DNA from: Clostridia bacterium
GTDB lineage: Bacteria > Bacillota > Clostridia > Saccharofermentanales > UBA5734
Reading direction: 5' to 3'
Assembly: GCA_009929975.1 (NCBI GenBank)
Contig: RZZF01000095.1
Location: forward strand, 1-7,158
DNA: 7,158 nt
Positions 5,780 through 7,158 of this stretch are shown piece after piece. A program made the translations under genes and the position numbers. The notes under the pieces are model-generated. The model did not search any database. It was not told the origin of the DNA and was given only the letters and a program-made list of their open reading frames with translations. Numbering within the stretch: position 1 is the first letter of the stretch; each line of letters opens with the position of its first letter.

Positions 5780-7158
5780 GACGGATCATCCTTCCTGCAG
5801 GCATTCGAGAGCCAGTTCCATTCCTGAGCGCGCGCCAATGCCGTGAGGAGGCCATAGGCGCCGCCTCCGGCGACTGTGACGGAGAGGACCCAGGCGGCAC
5901 GGAGCGAGAGGTTGGCCGTCGGCGGATAGGGGCAGAAGAAGCGGAAGAGCGCGACGACGGCGACGAGGGCGACGAGCCCGGGGAGCAGACGGGCGAGCCA
6001 GCTCCACCGGAGGAGTTTCAGCGGACGGCCCAGGCTCCCGCAGAGACGATGGTACCCCACGGTGGCCGCTCCGGCAAAGGCCAAAGAGGAGGCCAGAGCG
6101 AGGCCTCTGTAGGAGAGAGGTCCCATGAGGAGGAGGCAGAAAAGGAGGTTGGCCCCGACGCTGGAGGCCGTCACGAAGAGGGCGTCGCGGGGAAGGCCGC
6201 GGGCGTAGAGGGCCCTCATGATGACCGTCGTCAGGGCCATTCCCGGCAGCCCCAGAGCGTACATGGAGAGGGCCTGGGAGGTGGCGTGCCAGGCCCAGTC
6301 GTCGAAGGCGCCTCTCCGGAAGAGGAGGTGGACCATTTCATCGGATACGAGAAAGAGACCGGCCGAGACGGGGAGGACGATGAAGAGGGCGAAGCGCAGG
6401 GCATCGCGGGTCACTTCGGCGAAGAGCTCCTCCCCGTCGAGGACGTGACGGGCCAGGAGAGGGAGGACGGCCTGGGAGATGGCGATGACGAAAAGTCCCA
6501 GAGGGAGCTGAAGGATTCTGTCGGCGTAGTTGAGGACGGAGATGGCCCCCTCCTCCAGGAAGGAGCCGAGCATGCGGCTCACGATGGGGTTGACCTGATT
6601 GAGAGAAAGCCCCGCGGCGTAGGGGAAGAAGAGGAAGAACATGCGCCTGAGGTCTTTGTCCCTCCGATCGGGCCTGGCGGGAAGGAGCAGAACGCCGAGA
6701 CGCCCCGCCCAGAACCATTGGAGGAGAAACTGGACGAGGCCGCCGCAGAGGACGGCCACGGGAAGGGCCCAGATACCCCAGAGGCGGAAAGAGGCCAGAA
6801 GCACGATGAGGTAGACGACGTTGCTCAGGGCCGGGGCGAGAGAGGGGACGAAGAAGCGGTCCATGCTGTTGAGAACGCCCATGGCCAGGGCAGACAGAGA
6901 CATGAGGAGCAGGAAGGGAAGGATCTGCCGCGTCAGGCCCAACGCCAGGACCGATTCTTCGGCCGAGAAGCCCGGCGCCATGAGGCGGACCAGAAGAGGG
7001 GCCAGGAAAAATCCGGCGGCCACGACGGCGACGCCGGCGACGACGAGGACCGTCAGGGCCTGACAGGCCAGGGAGCGGGCTCTGTCTCTGCCGTCACGGA
7101 CAAGGACCTGGGAGAAGACGGGGACGAAGGCCGCCGAGAGGGCTCCCTCGGCCAGGAG
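5776..7158 (-). CDS. murJ: Lipid II flippase MurJ (MviN family), 5' end beyond the window
   Basis: The frame is open from the right edge and gives 460 residues, lacking about the first 50 of the family (E. coli MurJ is about 510). MurJ flips the lipid-linked peptidoglycan precursor lipid II across the inner membrane. The visible part opens with LLAEGALSAAFVPVFSQVL, which matches the FAEGAFSQAFVP block of the first periplasmic loop. APGF follows at 61-64, NSMDRFFVPSLAP at 97-109, NYADRILQLPLG at 210-221, AISQAVLPLLARH at 226-238, and RALYARGLPRDAL at 315-327. About a dozen hydrophobic segments are spread along the protein. The GTG at 7023 (residue 46) is not the true start, because the conserved block lies upstream of it. 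The key N-terminal arginines known in the family would lie outside the window. Its stop overlaps the hslO start by ATGA. Base composition is very G+C rich, with a G-rich plus strand, unlike segment A. Confidence 0.95.
   Translation of the reverse strand, partial: LLAEGALSAAFVPVFSQVLVRDGRDRARSLACQALTVLVVAGVAVVAAGFFLAPLLVRLMAPGFSAEESVLALGLTRQILPFLLLMSLSALAMGVLNSMDRFFVPSLAPALSNVVYLIVLLASFRLWGIWALPVAVLCGGLVQFLLQWFWAGRLGVLLLPARPDRRDKDLRRMFFLFFPYAAGLSLNQVNPIVSRMLGSFLEEGAISVLNYADRILQLPLGLFVIAISQAVLPLLARHVLDGEELFAEVTRDALRFALFIVLPVSAGLFLVSDEMVHLLFRRGAFDDWAWHATSQALSMYALGLPGMALTTVIMRALYARGLPRDALFVTASSVGANLLFCLLLMGPLSYRGLALASSLAFAGAATVGYHRLCGSLGRPLKLLRWSWLARLLPGLVALVAVVALFRFFCPYPPTANLSLRAAWVLSVTVAGGGAYGLLTALARAQEWNWLSNACRKDDPS
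5789..5793 (-). promoter_or_regulatory. Ribosome binding site of hslO inside the end of murJ
   Basis: AAGGA (within AGGAAGGA, minus strand 5796-5789) lies 9 nt before the ATG at 5779 and is embedded in the last codons of murJ. With the ATGA stop/start overlap, it points to translational coupling of murJ and hslO. Confidence 0.55.

Noticed and set aside
4820..5827. Plus-strand open frame of 335 codons
   Set aside because: It is a shadow of hslO and dctQ, with low-complexity Gly/Arg/Asp composition and no recognisable domain.
4899..5900. Minus-strand open frame of 333 codons in another frame
   Set aside because: It is extremely Arg/Pro/Gly-rich and overlaps hslO, the hairpin and the murJ end. 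It arises from high G+C content.
7021..7023. GTG at 7023 as the start of murJ
   Set aside because: The conserved MurJ block lies upstream of it in the same open frame, so the gene continues past the window edge.

Overview
The window reads as a mosaic of three stretches joined inside genes. Segment A (about 1-4330) has a moderate G+C content, in the mid to upper 50s percent in the lines I counted by hand. Segment B (about 4331-5110) is somewhat richer, with G/C-ending codons. Segment C (about 5110-7158) is the richest, in the mid 60s or more. Segments B and C look like a G+C-rich anaerobe that uses TRAP transporters, with Synergistota as my best guess from family resemblance. Segment A looks like a galacturonate-using bacterium, perhaps Bacillota. 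Both assignments are inference. A metagenomic contig, or a contig with assembly or cloning chimeras, would explain the layout. Real recombination cannot be excluded from sequence alone.

Reading the minus strand from the right end, segment C holds most of murJ (lipid II flippase, 5' end beyond the window). It overlaps by ATGA the start of hslO (Hsp33 chaperone). The Hsp33 frame runs without a break into the last ~48 residues of a DctP-type TRAP solute-binding protein (junction near 5085-5135). Segment B then gives the dctP tail, a strong 14-bp-stem hairpin, a complete dctQ, and only the first 24 codons of dctM. At about 4330 the dctM frame passes, again in frame, into the C-terminal ~189 residues of tagaturonate reductase (UxaB). 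Segment A continues with uxaA (altronate dehydratase) and uxaC (uronate isomerase). The last gene, on the plus strand, is an AAC(3)-family N-acetyltransferase. It meets uxaC tail to tail with a 49-nt coding overlap.

The uxaB-uxaA-uxaC set encodes the isomerase branch of D-galacturonate catabolism (galacturonate to tagaturonate to altronate to 2-keto-3-deoxygluconate), but uxaB has lost its NAD-binding N-terminal part here. Hsp33 has lost its redox-sensing zinc domain, DctP its signal peptide and ligand-binding body, and DctM nearly all of its membrane domain. Four genes are therefore broken at two points. A TRAP transporter beside uxa genes could look like a natural hexuronate operon, so the joins need checking before any biological reading. 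No RNA genes, CRISPR arrays, insertion sequences or attachment sites were seen. No gene-free stretch exceeds about 60 nt.
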